This document shows, in pieces, positions 24,846 through 33,784 of a stretch of DNA of 64,000 nucleotides. Source of the stretch: an uncultured Candidatus Saccharibacteria bacterium (GTDB taxonomy: Bacteria; Patescibacteriota; Saccharimonadia; Saccharimonadales; Saccharimonadaceae); contig CALHKG010000014.1 in assembly GCA_938033875.1 (NCBI GenBank), positions 62,001-126,000 of the forward strand, written 5' to 3'. The notes beneath the pieces were generated by a model. The model saw only the letters and a program-made list of their open reading frames with translations, searched no databases and was not told the DNA's origin. How positions within the stretch are numbered: the first letter of the stretch is position 1; each line of letters opens with the position of its first letter. The position numbers and the translations under genes are program-made.

Positions 24846-25723
24846 TGTTCCATCGCCTCCACGCCACCAGAAATTTCAGCAAGCTCCTGAGTAATCGCTC
24901 CTTGACGAGCTTTATTCATAGCTAGCGTCAAATCGTCAACCAAATCGCTGGCATTATCTGTAGCATTTTTCATCGCCATCATACGCATAGAATGCTCACT
25001 GGCTCGAGCGTCAAGCAGCGCCTGCAATAGTCGCGCACCAACCAAGCGATACGCCACCGCGTCCAAAACCTCTGGAATGCTCGGCTCATATTTGGCGTCA
25101 GAAATCGTGTTAGAAACTTCACTCGGATCAACCAAGATTTTCGTTCCTGCTGGCAATAATCTGTCTAATTCTGCAGTCTGAACCATACTATTGACAAAAC
25201 GCGTATAAACAAGCGTAATTGCGTCAACTTCGCCATTTTCAAACATATTTACTGCCGTATTCAAAATCGTGTGAAACGTCAATCCAGACGGCTGATCTGG
25301 CAAATCTTCATACGTACCGATGATTTTCGTATCTTTAAGGCGCGTTGCGAATTGCGAAGCTCGGCGACCGATAGTTAAGGTCAAGTTCTCAATTCCGCGC
25401 TCGTCATCACGCTTTAATAGCTCCAAATATTTCTTCAAAACGTTGGTGTTGTATGCGCCAGCCAAACCCTTGTCGCTGGCCACCACGATAATCAATCGCT
25501 TATTTATCTTTCGCCTAACGAACAGCGGGTGATTGTCGGTTGCGCCTTGGCTCGCCAAATAAGACAGCAATTCTTCCGCCGCCATTGTGTACGGCGCAGA
25601 AGCTTTGTCCGCCTCTTGAGCGCGACGCATTTTACTAGCCGCCACCAATTGCATAGCCTTGGTGATCTGCTTAGTCGAGTCCACCGAACGAATGCGATTT
25701 TTCAGCGCGCGAGTGCTCGGCAT
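24842..25723 (-). CDS. atpG: ATP synthase F1 gamma subunit
   Basis: The 293-residue rotor shaft. The N-terminal helix RALKNRIRSVDSTKQITKAM and the C-terminal helix ending ARQGAITQELAEISGGVEAM are the conserved coiled-coil pair; the middle has the Rossmann-like domain with VVASDKGLAGAYNTNV. It lies between atpA and the Nudix gene in the operon. Confidence 0.97.
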   Translation of the reverse strand: MPSTRALKNRIRSVDSTKQITKAMQLVAASKMRRAQEADKASAPYTMAAEELLSYLASQGATDNHPLFVRRKINKRLIIVVASDKGLAGAYNTNVLKKYLELLKRDDERGIENLTLTIGRRASQFATRLKDTKIIGTYEDLPDQPSGLTFHTILNTAVNMFENGEVDAITLVYTRFVNSMVQTAELDRLLPAGTKILVDPSEVSNTISDAKYEPSIPEVLDAVAYRLVGARLLQALLDARASEHSMRMMAMKNATDNASDLVDDLTLAMNKARQGAITQELAEISGGVEAMEQ

Positions 25724-25726
25724 GAA

Positions 25727-27253
25727 TTACTCCTCAAATCCTTTCGCTATTTCTTTCGTAGCTTCGTCAATCAATTTCAATTGCTCATCCGAAGGCTTGT
25801 CGCCCTTGTTTAGCTCACGCATAGCATCTTTAGAATTTTTCCAGAGATAAGTCAATAGGGCAGACTGCGCATCCTTAATCTTAGAAACTGGAACTTCGTC
25901 AAACATACCGCCAGTCACCGCGTGAATACTGACAAATTGCTCCCAAACGCTCATTGGCTGATATTGTGGCTGTTTCAGAAGTTCAGTGAGTCGCTGACCG
26001 CGGTCAATTTGAGCCTTTGTTGCGTCGTCAAGGTCTGAGCCGAATTGAGCAAATGACGCCAATTCCCGGAACTGAGAAAGACCAAGTTTCAAGTTTCCGC
26101 CGACAGATTTAACGGCTTTCGTCTGAGCCGCGCCACCAACACGAGAAACTGATAGACCGGCTGAGATGGCTGGGCGAATGCCTTGATAAAACAAATCGGT
26201 TTCCAGGAAAATCTGACCGTCAGTAATAGAAATCACGTTGGTCGGAATGTAAGCGGAAATGTCGCCAGCTTGCGTTTCAATGATTGGCAGAGCTGTCAAG
26301 CTTCCTGCGCCAAGTTCATCTGACAATTTAGCCGAGCGCTCCAACAAGCGTGAGTGTAAATAGAAGACATCACCTGGATAAGCTTCACGTCCTGGTGGGC
26401 GGCGCAACAATAGCGACATCTGTCGATAAGCCACCGCGTGCTTCGTCAAATCGTCATAAATCATCAATGCGTGACCGCCGTTATCGCGGAAATATTCACC
26501 CATAGCTGTACCAGCGTAAGGCGCCAAGTAAAGCAGGGAGGCCGCGTCGGACGGGCTGGTCGCAACGATAATCGTCTGATCCATCACGCCCTCTTCTTTC
26601 AATCGATCGACCAATCGAGCGATCTTCGACAATTTCTGACCAATCGCCACATAAACGTTCACCACGCCAGTTTTTTGACGCGCCTGGTTGATCATCGTAT
26701 CGATAGCGATTGCCGTCTTACCAGTTTGACGGTCACCGATAATAAGCTCACGCTGACCACGACCAATCGGGAACATCGCGTCAATCGACATAATACCAGT
26801 CATCAGAGGCTCGTGAACCGATTTACGACCCATCACGCCAATAGCAGGACGCTCAATTAAACCACGTTTCTTCGTCTTAATCGCTGGACCGTCGTCAAGA
26901 GGTCGACCTAGCGGATCAACCACTCGCCCCAACAGCTCTTCACCGACAGGAACGTCTAACACCGAACCTTTGCGGCGAACGCTGGCGCCAGCCTTAACCT
27001 TATCTTCGCCGCCAAGAATCACCGCGCCAATTTCATCTTCCATCAAGTTCAAAGCAAACGCTTCAACCGTGCCGCCGTCAGTTTCAATTTCCAGCACTTC
27101 GCTATAGCCAGCGCTACTTAAGCCGTGCACCCAAGCCACGCCGTCACCAACGCGAATAACCACGCCAGCATCTTCTAAACCTTCTGTCGCCTCCAGCTGC
27201 GCGATTTTTTCCCGCAGGCTTTTGGCTAATTCTGTCACATCAATCTTGCTCAT
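25727..27253 (-). CDS. atpA: ATP synthase F1 alpha subunit
   Basis: The 508-residue non-catalytic nucleotide-binding subunit. The P loop is GDRQTGKTAIAID (near residue 170), with HALMIYDDLTKHAVAYRQ, LLLRRPPGREAYPGDVFYLH and SRVGGAAQTKA. The N-terminal segment that binds delta is present. A normal-length member of the operon. Confidence 0.98.
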   Translation of the reverse strand: MSKIDVTELAKSLREKIAQLEATEGLEDAGVVIRVGDGVAWVHGLSSAGYSEVLEIETDGGTVEAFALNLMEDEIGAVILGGEDKVKAGASVRRKGSVLDVPVGEELLGRVVDPLGRPLDDGPAIKTKKRGLIERPAIGVMGRKSVHEPLMTGIMSIDAMFPIGRGQRELIIGDRQTGKTAIAIDTMINQARQKTGVVNVYVAIGQKLSKIARLVDRLKEEGVMDQTIIVATSPSDAASLLYLAPYAGTAMGEYFRDNGGHALMIYDDLTKHAVAYRQMSLLLRRPPGREAYPGDVFYLHSRLLERSAKLSDELGAGSLTALPIIETQAGDISAYIPTNVISITDGQIFLETDLFYQGIRPAISAGLSVSRVGGAAQTKAVKSVGGNLKLGLSQFRELASFAQFGSDLDDATKAQIDRGQRLTELLKQPQYQPMSVWEQFVSIHAVTGGMFDEVPVSKIKDAQSALLTYLWKNSKDAMRELNKGDKPSDEQLKLIDEATKEIAKGFEE

Positions 27254-27261
27254 TTTTCCTC

Positions 27262-27660
27262 CTAGATTTTCTTCGCCCGCAAGTCGTTTAACTTCTTTAA
27301 AACTGTTGCGTCCAGTGTTGCAGTCGGCGTTTGTAGCTTAAATCCGCCAATCAACGTCGGGTCAATTGATTCTCTTAGCGACACTTTTGGCTTGCTATTT
27401 TTATCGCTCGCCGCAGTCGCCAGAAATTGCTCTATTTTACGCCTTGTATTGTCATCAAGCGCTCTCGCGCTCTCGACCGACGCTACAATCTCACCGTTCT
27501 CAGCCAACTCAGCCTCAATGTCTCGCACCAACAAATCAACTTCACGTTCGTGCTTTTCGTAAATCAAAAGACCAGCAATTTCTTCCAATACCGCGTCATT
27601 GCCAGCTAAAATTTGTTCAGCTGCGTACTTTGCCAACTTTCTTCTGGACACTAATCTCAT
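27262..27660 (-). CDS. atpH: ATP synthase F1 delta subunit (short)
   Basis: The 132-residue peripheral-stalk subunit between atpF and atpA. The C-terminal part ESIDPTLIGGFKLQTPTATLDATV is the recognisable delta signature. It is about 40 residues shorter than typical (about 175), with a reduced N-terminal helical domain. It starts directly after the atpF stop. Confidence 0.9.
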   Translation of the reverse strand: MRLVSRRKLAKYAAEQILAGNDAVLEEIAGLLIYEKHEREVDLLVRDIEAELAENGEIVASVESARALDDNTRRKIEQFLATAASDKNSKPKVSLRESIDPTLIGGFKLQTPTATLDATVLKKLNDLRAKKI

Positions 27661-28203
27661 CTATTCAGCCTCCTCAAGCGCTTCCGAAATCAGCTTTGTA
27701 TCTTTCTTCGCATCAATTTTCTCGCCCAAAACCTTGCCAGTCGCTTCAGCCACCAACTCTAATGTCGAATTGTGCAGATCTTTCTTAGCGTTTTCAATCT
27801 CTTGAGCAATCGTATTATGCGCTTCTTTAATCAAAGCTTCAGATTTGGCGGTCGCTTTTTTAGCCGCTTCTTCAACAACTTCGGTCGCTTCTTCTCGAGC
27901 AGACGCCACGATGTCGCTAGCTTGCGCTCGTGCTTTTCGCATCATTTCGGCGGTCATTTCTTCAGCTCGGTCAGCATTTTCCTTGGCAGATTTTGCCGCC
28001 GCGTCAGCCGCTTTCAGGTCCTTTTCTCGCTTGACGAGCATTTCCATCATTGGCGGATAGACAAACTTGCGAAGAACAAATAGCAAGATTAAAAATGCTA
28101 CCGTCTGAAACGCCAACAGCGCCCAATCAATACCTAGCGAATCAAACAAACCAGCTTTTTCCGATGCGCCAGAATTGGCAAATTGTGTTAATATTTTCTC
28201 CAC
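27661..28203 (-). CDS. atpF: ATP synthase Fo b subunit
   Basis: The 180-residue peripheral stalk. One TM segment (LLAFQTVAFLILLFVLRKFVY, residues about 29-49) is followed by a long Ala/Glu/Lys coiled coil. GTG start (GTG GAG AAA) with GGGAG upstream. Normal position between atpE and atpH. Confidence 0.95.
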   Translation of the reverse strand: MEKILTQFANSGASEKAGLFDSLGIDWALLAFQTVAFLILLFVLRKFVYPPMMEMLVKREKDLKAADAAAKSAKENADRAEEMTAEMMRKARAQASDIVASAREEATEVVEEAAKKATAKSEALIKEAHNTIAQEIENAKKDLHNSTLELVAEATGKVLGEKIDAKKDTKLISEALEEAE

Positions 28204-28219
28204 AATTTACTCCCGAAAA

Positions 28220-28432
28220 CTACATAACTTTGCCGACGATTGCTGCGACGAAACCGATAATAGCAATAGCGTCGATGAATGAAATACCCAAGATCATCAT
28301 TGTACGTAGGTCGTTGATTTTTTCTGGGTTACGACCAGCGGCGTTCATGGCTGCTGCGCCAACGATTGCAGCGCCGATTGCTGCAAATGCAGCTGGGATT
28401 GCGTAGGTAAGTGTGAATGCTAATGCTTCCAT
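28220..28432 (-). CDS. atpE: ATP synthase Fo c subunit
   Basis: A 70-residue hairpin of two TM helices forming the rotor ring. The polar loop GRNPEK has Asn where most have Gln (RQP). The ion-carrying carboxylate is Asp54 in ISFIDAIAIIG. The Gln and Ser/Thr residues of Na+-binding rings are not evident, so proton coupling is inferred. Good GGAGA Shine-Dalgarno. Confidence 0.96.
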   Translation of the reverse strand: MEALAFTLTYAIPAAFAAIGAAIVGAAAMNAAGRNPEKINDLRTMMILGISFIDAIAIIGFVAAIVGKVM

Positions 28433-28468
28433 GGTTAATATTCTCCTTTTAATTAATTATTACCTAAT

Positions 28469-29305
28469 TTAATCACTCTCTGATGTTACTAATTTATTAG
28501 CTTCAACAGAGGAGTGAACTTCATCAATTGGCTCGTGTGAATCATGGTGAGCCAGCCCCAGGGAAATAAACACAGTTGATAGCATAAAGAAAATATACGC
28601 CTGAATACCGCCAATAAACAATTCAAAGAAATAGAACGGCTGCAGAGCTACAGGCGACAAAAACTTCGTCATATAAGCGATGATCGCCAAGAGAATTTCG
28701 CCAGCCAAAACGTTACCAAATAGACGGAAACTCAGTCCCAGCATTCGCGAAAATTCAGCCACCAATTCCAAAATGCCGACAAATGACATAATTGGATCAC
28801 GCAGCGGGTTAACGAAATATCGCCCCAAATTGCCCTTAAAGCCCAAATACTTAAACGCGTAAATCTGAGCCGCAACAATCGTCACAATTGCCAAGCCAAA
28901 AGTCATATTAAGATCTGCCACACCACCGCGAAACAGAGGAGTGTGATGCTCGCCGATAGTAATTGGACCAACGATCGGCAAAAGTCCCAGCCAATACTGC
29001 GCAACGATAAAGAAAAACAGCGTAATACAAAGCGGAGCAACTTTACGCGCCCATTTTTGATCTGGAATGACTTGGCAAACCGTATTATAAAGTCCGTCGA
29101 ACGTCCACTGAATTAGCCTTGTGGTAAAATTATGTTTCTTTTTACCTAAAACTGCCGCACGAGTACGGAACATTGCCCACACCAGCACGATCAATCCCAA
29201 GAATCCCATCAAGTGCGAATTCGTAATAGATACGCCAGCGACATTGAAAACTTCGTCAACCTTTACTGAAATATGCGGACCAGCGTTTGCCATATAATCG
29301 ATCAT
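28469..29305 (-). CDS. atpB: ATP synthase Fo a subunit
   Basis: The 278-residue stator channel subunit with about six TM helices. The essential Arg lies in LGLSFRLFGNVLAGE (near residue 207), with the C-terminal helix pair ELFIGGIQAYIFFMLSTVFI. It overlaps the preceding small membrane gene by 4 bp (ATGA). A soluble acidic tail after the last helix is longer than usual. Confidence 0.97.
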   Translation of the reverse strand: MIDYMANAGPHISVKVDEVFNVAGVSITNSHLMGFLGLIVLVWAMFRTRAAVLGKKKHNFTTRLIQWTFDGLYNTVCQVIPDQKWARKVAPLCITLFFFIVAQYWLGLLPIVGPITIGEHHTPLFRGGVADLNMTFGLAIVTIVAAQIYAFKYLGFKGNLGRYFVNPLRDPIMSFVGILELVAEFSRMLGLSFRLFGNVLAGEILLAIIAYMTKFLSPVALQPFYFFELFIGGIQAYIFFMLSTVFISLGLAHHDSHEPIDEVHSSVEANKLVTSESD

Positions 29306-29562
29306 TTCTTCAACTCCTGCTGTTTAATTTTAGCAATTTGCAAAGCTACGAGAATCACTGAGATAATCGCGCCAGAAATAATCCCAGCAAGCAACCATCT
29401 CATCTTCATTCCGCTGACATTATCCAGCCATAACCCCAACAAAGTCAAACCGATTGTCGGTAAAAATATTCGCCACATTGTATCAATCATCGTCCTTGCC
29501 AAAATCATCATCGCACCAGAATCGCCTGTATCATTAGCCGAAATGTCAGTTTCTTTTACCAT
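29302..29562 (-). CDS. AtpI/AtpZ-like small membrane protein
   Basis: An 86-residue protein with two TM segments (about 28-46 and 55-76), first gene of the atp operon. Size, topology and position fit the AtpI/AtpZ group, which assists assembly of the c ring or Mg2+/Ca2+ handling. Sequence similarity is too weak to choose between them. Confidence 0.7.
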   Translation of the reverse strand: MVKETDISANDTGDSGAMMILARTMIDTMWRIFLPTIGLTLLGLWLDNVSGMKMRWLLAGIISGAIISVILVALQIAKIKQQELKK

Positions 29563-29601
29563 TACTTTCCACTATATCAATCTGTTATACTATTTTGCAA
29601 G
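29563..29601. promoter_or_regulatory. Divergent promoter between the atp operon and a small gene
   Basis: The minus strand carries TATAGT 8 nt before the atp-leader ATG, with a TTGCAA about 18 bp further upstream. The plus strand carries TATACT 10 nt before the ATG at 29602. The two -10 elements lie within 39 bp, so the promoters overlap. Confidence 0.6.
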
Positions 29602-29826
29602 ATGCCACGACGAAATTATTCAAAAAATAGTCAAAAAACCCAAAAAACATCATTGATGTCAATTTCAGGGTTGGCTAATTGCCAGAAAAAACGTCGCTTC
29701 TCAACAGAGATAAAAGCCCGCCAAGCAGCAGAAATCCAAGAATTAGCAAACCCGAATTTGTCGATTGATATATACCACTGCGAATGGTGTAAAAATTGGC
29801 ATTTGACGTCGAAGAATTCTAAATAG
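29602..29826 (+). CDS. Small basic protein with a C-terminal CxWCxxWH motif
   Basis: A 74-residue, very basic protein. The N-terminus is Lys/Ser/Asn-rich and probably disordered. The C-terminus YHCEWCKNWHLTS holds a CxxC pair followed by Trp-His, a zinc-knuckle-like pattern seen in small bacterial proteins of unknown function. Divergent from the atp operon. Possibly nucleic-acid binding, from charge only. Confidence 0.75.
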   Translation: MPRRNYSKNSQKTQKTSLMSISGLANCQKKRRFSTEIKARQAAEIQELANPNLSIDIYHCEWCKNWHLTSKNSK

Positions 29827-29874
29827 ACGTAACCGTTATGTTATAATTGGAAGTGTTATTAAATAGGGGAATAT

Positions 29875-30162
29875 ATGAGCGAAGACACAACGAACAACCA
29901 TCAAGACACAAAAGTTGTCGTATACAACACTAGCTGGTGTGCGTTTTGCCACACGGAAATGGAATGGCTGAAGAAGCTGGGAATTGACTTTGTTTCCAAA
30001 GATATCGAGGCTGATCCTGGCGCAAAAGAGGAGTTGCTAAATAAAAATGGTGGCAATTTCCAAGGCGTGCCAGTAACGGATATTAACGGGGAATTAGTGC
30101 TTGGTTTTGATCGACCGAAACTACAAGATTTACTACGAAAAAACGGCTTATTGTCCGACTAA
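29875..30162 (+). CDS. Glutaredoxin-like protein
   Basis: A 95-residue thioredoxin-fold redox protein. The active site is CAFC (near residue 23) after VVYNTSWC, with the cis-proline in GVPVTDI and the glycine-containing LGFDRPKL. It resembles NrdH/mycoredoxin-type proteins rather than GSH-dependent glutaredoxins. It has a leader of about 25 nt with GGGGAA before the ATG. Confidence 0.88.
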   Translation: MSEDTTNNHQDTKVVVYNTSWCAFCHTEMEWLKKLGIDFVSKDIEADPGAKEELLNKNGGNFQGVPVTDINGELVLGFDRPKLQDLLRKNGLLSD

Positions 30163-30183
30163 TTTTCTTAAAAACGATTCAAG

Positions 30184-30215
30184 ATTTTCCGTCAAATTCT
30201 GGCGGAAAATTTTTA
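30184..30215 (+). terminator. Rho-independent terminator after the glutaredoxin gene
   Basis: ATTTTCCG (30184-30191) and CGGAAAAT (30203-30210) with TTTTAT following. It overlaps the end of the convergent ABC-F gene. Confidence 0.85.
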
Positions 30216-31871
30216 TTCTGCGCCAATTTGCACAACTTTGCCGCCAAGTTTTTCGCGGAAATAATTATCGTGGCTGACGTAAAGAATCGCGCCGGAATAC
30301 TTGGCCAACGCCGTTTCCAGCTCTTCGATGCTCGGCAAATCCAAATGATTCGTCGGCTCGTCCAGAACTAGCAGTTGCGGGTCGTTCGCCAGCATAGCAA
30401 TAATCTGAAAACGCGCCTTTTGACCGCCAGACAAGCGAGCCAGCGGCGTCATTCGATCGGCGTCCGTGAACAAATAGTCTGCCAAAAGTTGCCGAATTTT
30501 CGTATCAGAAATCGATAAGTCTCGACTCATATATAATTTTTCAATCGCTTTTTCTAGAGGATCAGACAGATATTGCTCGTCAATTTCTTGCTCATAAACG
30601 CCAATTCGAACCTGCGGATCAAGGAAAATATCGCCAGAATAAAGAACAGGACCGCCGTCAAAGCTCTTGCCTGACGCCAAAATCATCCGAATCAACGTAG
30701 TCTTACCAGCGCCATTGCGACCTCTAATTTCAATCGCTTCACCTTCGCGCAAATCAATATTCACGTCCTCAAACAATATCCGCTCACCAATCCCAACCGC
30801 CACATTTTCCGCGCGAACCAACACATGCTGACTGCGACTGGACGCATCTTTCATACTCAGGCGAATATTACGCGACTTAAACTTTCCGTAACGCTCGGCC
30901 GATTTATAATCCAATTGACTAGCAGATTCCTTGTCAATCCAAAACGTCGGCTTTTCCATTTCTGACAATTCCGCCAGCTCCGCTCGCGCCTCATTCTCCA
31001 GCCGTTTAAATTTCTGAATCGTGCCAGGATTACGCGACTTTTCCTTAAGCCTTTGATAGTCCAAAACTTTTTGCTTCAGGTTAACAATTCGCTTCTCAAT
31101 CTGCTCAAAATTATTCATTCCAGCCGTCGTCGCTTGCGCATTCTGCTTCAAATATGCGTCGTAATTTCCACGGTAACTAATGGCTTGACCGTCCTTAATC
31201 TCAACAATTCGATCAACTTGCCCTAATACGTCGCGATCATGCGTAATGATTAGCATCGCTTGATGTGGCTGCGAATTCATCCAGTCAATAAACTGCTGTT
31301 TCGCCACATAATCCATGTGGTTTGTCGGCTCGTCAATCAGCGCCAAATGCGCCTCCGAGTGCATAATTTTAACAATTTCAACTAATCTTTTCTGCCCGCC
31401 AGACAGGGAAGAAATCCGCCGATCACCAAAACCTTCAAGCTGAAAATTGCTCAGCTCTCGCTCAATTTTTTCTTCAACTTGATAAAATCCTTTTTGGTCA
31501 AATCGCTCCAGAGCTTGCGTATATTCCTCAATTTTTCGCATATTGTCGCCCATAGTCAGCGGATATTCATCGATAATTTTCTTTAGCTTGGAATATTCTG
31601 GAAGTCCACTAAGAATGTACGCCATGACCGTTTGCTCACCCAAGCCATGATGCTCCTGAGCGGTAGTCGCAACCGTAATGCCACGCCGAAAAACAACTTC
31701 TCCCGTATAATCGTTATCTGTGCCCACCAATATTCCAAACAGCGTCGACTTACCAACGCCGTTACGGCCAACCACGCCGACTTTCTCGCCATCGTCCACA
31801 CTAAACTTGACGTCTTTAATCAACGTCTTATCGCCAAAACTTTTTTCAGTAATGTGAATGTCGGCTATCAT
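30213..31871 (-). CDS. ABC-F family ATPase
   Basis: A 552-residue soluble protein with two ABC domains and no TM. The first has GRNGVGKSTL, LSGGQKRLVE and LIDEPTNHMD; the second has GRNGAGKTTL, LSGGQKARFQ and LVLDEPTNHLD. A charged linker (about 250-300) matches the P-site tRNA interaction motif region. ABC-F proteins act on stalled or initiating ribosomes, and some give antibiotic resistance; the subgroup is not clear. The ATG at 31871 is preferred (MIADIHITEK), with TACAAT 9 nt upstream. Confidence 0.93.
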   Translation of the reverse strand: MIADIHITEKSFGDKTLIKDVKFSVDDGEKVGVVGRNGVGKSTLFGILVGTDNDYTGEVVFRRGITVATTAQEHHGLGEQTVMAYILSGLPEYSKLKKIIDEYPLTMGDNMRKIEEYTQALERFDQKGFYQVEEKIERELSNFQLEGFGDRRISSLSGGQKRLVEIVKIMHSEAHLALIDEPTNHMDYVAKQQFIDWMNSQPHQAMLIITHDRDVLGQVDRIVEIKDGQAISYRGNYDAYLKQNAQATTAGMNNFEQIEKRIVNLKQKVLDYQRLKEKSRNPGTIQKFKRLENEARAELAELSEMEKPTFWIDKESASQLDYKSAERYGKFKSRNIRLSMKDASSRSQHVLVRAENVAVGIGERILFEDVNIDLREGEAIEIRGRNGAGKTTLIRMILASGKSFDGGPVLYSGDIFLDPQVRIGVYEQEIDEQYLSDPLEKAIEKLYMSRDLSISDTKIRQLLADYLFTDADRMTPLARLSGGQKARFQIIAMLANDPQLLVLDEPTNHLDLPSIEELETALAKYSGAILYVSHDNYFREKLGGKVVQIGAE

Positions 31872-31960
31872 GCTTGAGATATTGTAACATAAGTCATATT
31901 TCAGCCGCACCAAACTAGCCTAAATATACTGTCGCGTTAAGTTTTGTTATAATATAATTC

Positions 31961-32437
31961 ATGTCAAAGCCAAAAGCTAAAAAACCAGCCACACAGAATA
32001 TTGTCAATCGTCGCGCACGGTTTGATTATGAACTTGGCGAAGAAATCGTTGCCGGCTTGGTTTTAACTGGAATGGAAGTACGAGCCGCCAGAGAGGGCCA
32101 CGTCCAACTTAAAGGCTCATTTGTTAGCTTAAGAAACGGCGAATTGTGGCTAAATAACGCCAGCTTTTCACTGCGATTAAATGTTCGCGGAGAAGCAAAT
32201 AGCCGCTCAGTCGACACTTCGGCGCGGAAATTATTGGTAAGTAAAAAACAATTGTCCAATTTTACAGAAGCCAAAAAACAGGGAATGACAATTGTCCCGA
32301 CCAAATTGTTGACCAATGGAAAATTCATTAAAGTTGTAATTGCGCTCGGAAAAGGTAAGAAAAATTACGACAAGCGCCAAACCATCAAACGTCGCGACCA
32401 AGATAGGGAAACTAAAAGACTTATCTCTAATAGATAG
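31961..32437 (+). CDS. smpB: SsrA-binding protein SmpB
   Basis: The 158-residue tmRNA partner in ribosome rescue. Recognised by NRRARFDYELGEEIVAGLVL, TGMEVRAAREG, the beta-barrel core, and the basic C-terminal tail KGKKNYDKRQTIKRRDQDRE that enters the mRNA channel. No tmRNA gene was found in the window. TATAAT lies 7 nt before the ATG. Confidence 0.97.
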   Translation: MSKPKAKKPATQNIVNRRARFDYELGEEIVAGLVLTGMEVRAAREGHVQLKGSFVSLRNGELWLNNASFSLRLNVRGEANSRSVDTSARKLLVSKKQLSNFTEAKKQGMTIVPTKLLTNGKFIKVVIALGKGKKNYDKRQTIKRRDQDRETKRLISNR

Positions 32438-32466
32438 TTATACCGATTACAAACTCAGCCTGAGAT

Positions 32467-33765
32467 TTATTGAGTTTCGCGCGCTTTAATCAGATTTTCG
32501 TAAAGCTTTTCAAGTTTCTTCACTTGACTTCGCTCCGTAAACTTGTTGGCTAATTTTTTACTTTCAGCACTAAATTCTGCTTGTTTTTTCGGACTTTTTA
32601 GAATTGCAATTACTTTTTCCGCTACGCTTTCTGGATTATTCTCCGCAAAATAGCCATTAACTCCGTCTTTTACTACCTCTGAAACTTCCTTGTCAATAAT
32701 AACAATCGGCTTTCCGGCATGAGCAGCCTCATGAAGAACCCAGCCTTGCGTATCTTTAAGCGAAGGAAAAGTAAACACATTCATCACTTTATACGCCACA
32801 CCCAAATCTTCTCGCGGCATGGCGCCAGTAAAGATAATCCTATCCGCAAAATCCGTCTCGGCTGCCATTTTTTCCAAAGTTTTTCGATATTCAAAATCGC
32901 CAACAAACAATAGCTTCGATTTCGGACGAGCTTTGGCAATAAACTCACTAAACGCCTGAATCAAAATTGGCAAATTCTTTTCCTCACCCAAACGTCCAAC
33001 AAATCCAAACACTTCATCTTTTTCATCAAGATTCCATTGTTCGCGAAATTCCGCAACTCGTTTCGCGCTTGCCCGCGGAAGAGCATTCACGCCGTTTGGC
33101 ATTAAAGTAACGTCGTACGCGTAATCTTCAGTCTGCCAAGATTTCAATTGATCACGACTTTTACGCGACAGGGCAATCACCGCATCCGCCTTGCTGTATA
33201 AAATAGTAATAACACGCTCAATTATATCTTTATTCCATTTCGTTACACCACTACGCGGACGATAAAGCTTGGCAACTTCCAGCAAATCTTGTCCGTTCAA
33301 TTTCACCGACAATGGAAAAACTACTCCCGCCAACGCCAAAACTCCCGGCAAAACCGCAGGATAATGATCGACAAATTCGTATAGGTCCGTACAATGCTGA
33401 ATAATCAAAGGAATATTATTTTTCTTCGCTACCTTCACACCCAATAGCCCAATTTGCGACGGCGTAAAAATATGAACAATGTCCAAATTCATATTAGCAA
33501 TTTGGCGTTGCACTACAGGAGGGAAAAATACCGACGTGTCGTAATCATCAAAAAACGCGCCCGTAATTGAACGGAAACGAATTATTCGACTATTCTCATC
33601 TTCGTGGAGAAGTTCGGCTTGCTTGGACGGACTAATAGACTTTGCTGGGCAAAAAACATAAACCTCATGCCCCAAAGCTTCCAGCTCGCGCTTTAATGAT
33701 TCGACAACGTAAACGATACCGTTAATGGACGGCCTGTAGCTGTCCGTAAAAAGTCCTATCCTCAT
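32467..33765 (-). CDS. GT4-family glycosyltransferase
   Basis: A 432-residue GT-B enzyme. The N-terminal acceptor domain begins MRIGLFTDSYRPSINGIVYV, like diacylglycerol glucosyltransferases and PimB-type mannosyltransferases. The donor domain has FGFVGRLGEEKNLPILIQAF and the EX7E motif in HEAAHAGKPIVIIDKE. A hydrophobic stretch (about 140-155, LPGVLALAGVVFPL) may anchor it to the membrane. Possibly makes glycolipid; the exact reaction is unknown. Confidence 0.88.
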   Translation of the reverse strand: MRIGLFTDSYRPSINGIVYVVESLKRELEALGHEVYVFCPAKSISPSKQAELLHEDENSRIIRFRSITGAFFDDYDTSVFFPPVVQRQIANMNLDIVHIFTPSQIGLLGVKVAKKNNIPLIIQHCTDLYEFVDHYPAVLPGVLALAGVVFPLSVKLNGQDLLEVAKLYRPRSGVTKWNKDIIERVITILYSKADAVIALSRKSRDQLKSWQTEDYAYDVTLMPNGVNALPRASAKRVAEFREQWNLDEKDEVFGFVGRLGEEKNLPILIQAFSEFIAKARPKSKLLFVGDFEYRKTLEKMAAETDFADRIIFTGAMPREDLGVAYKVMNVFTFPSLKDTQGWVLHEAAHAGKPIVIIDKEVSEVVKDGVNGYFAENNPESVAEKVIAILKSPKKQAEFSAESKKLANKFTERSQVKKLEKLYENLIKARETQ

Positions 33766-33784
33766 AATGTCCTCATTATACCAT

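Noticed and set aside
28220..28432. Na+-coupled c ring
   Set aside because: The Gln/Glu/Ser-Thr sodium signature is not seen; Asp54 in a hydrophobic helix favours protons.
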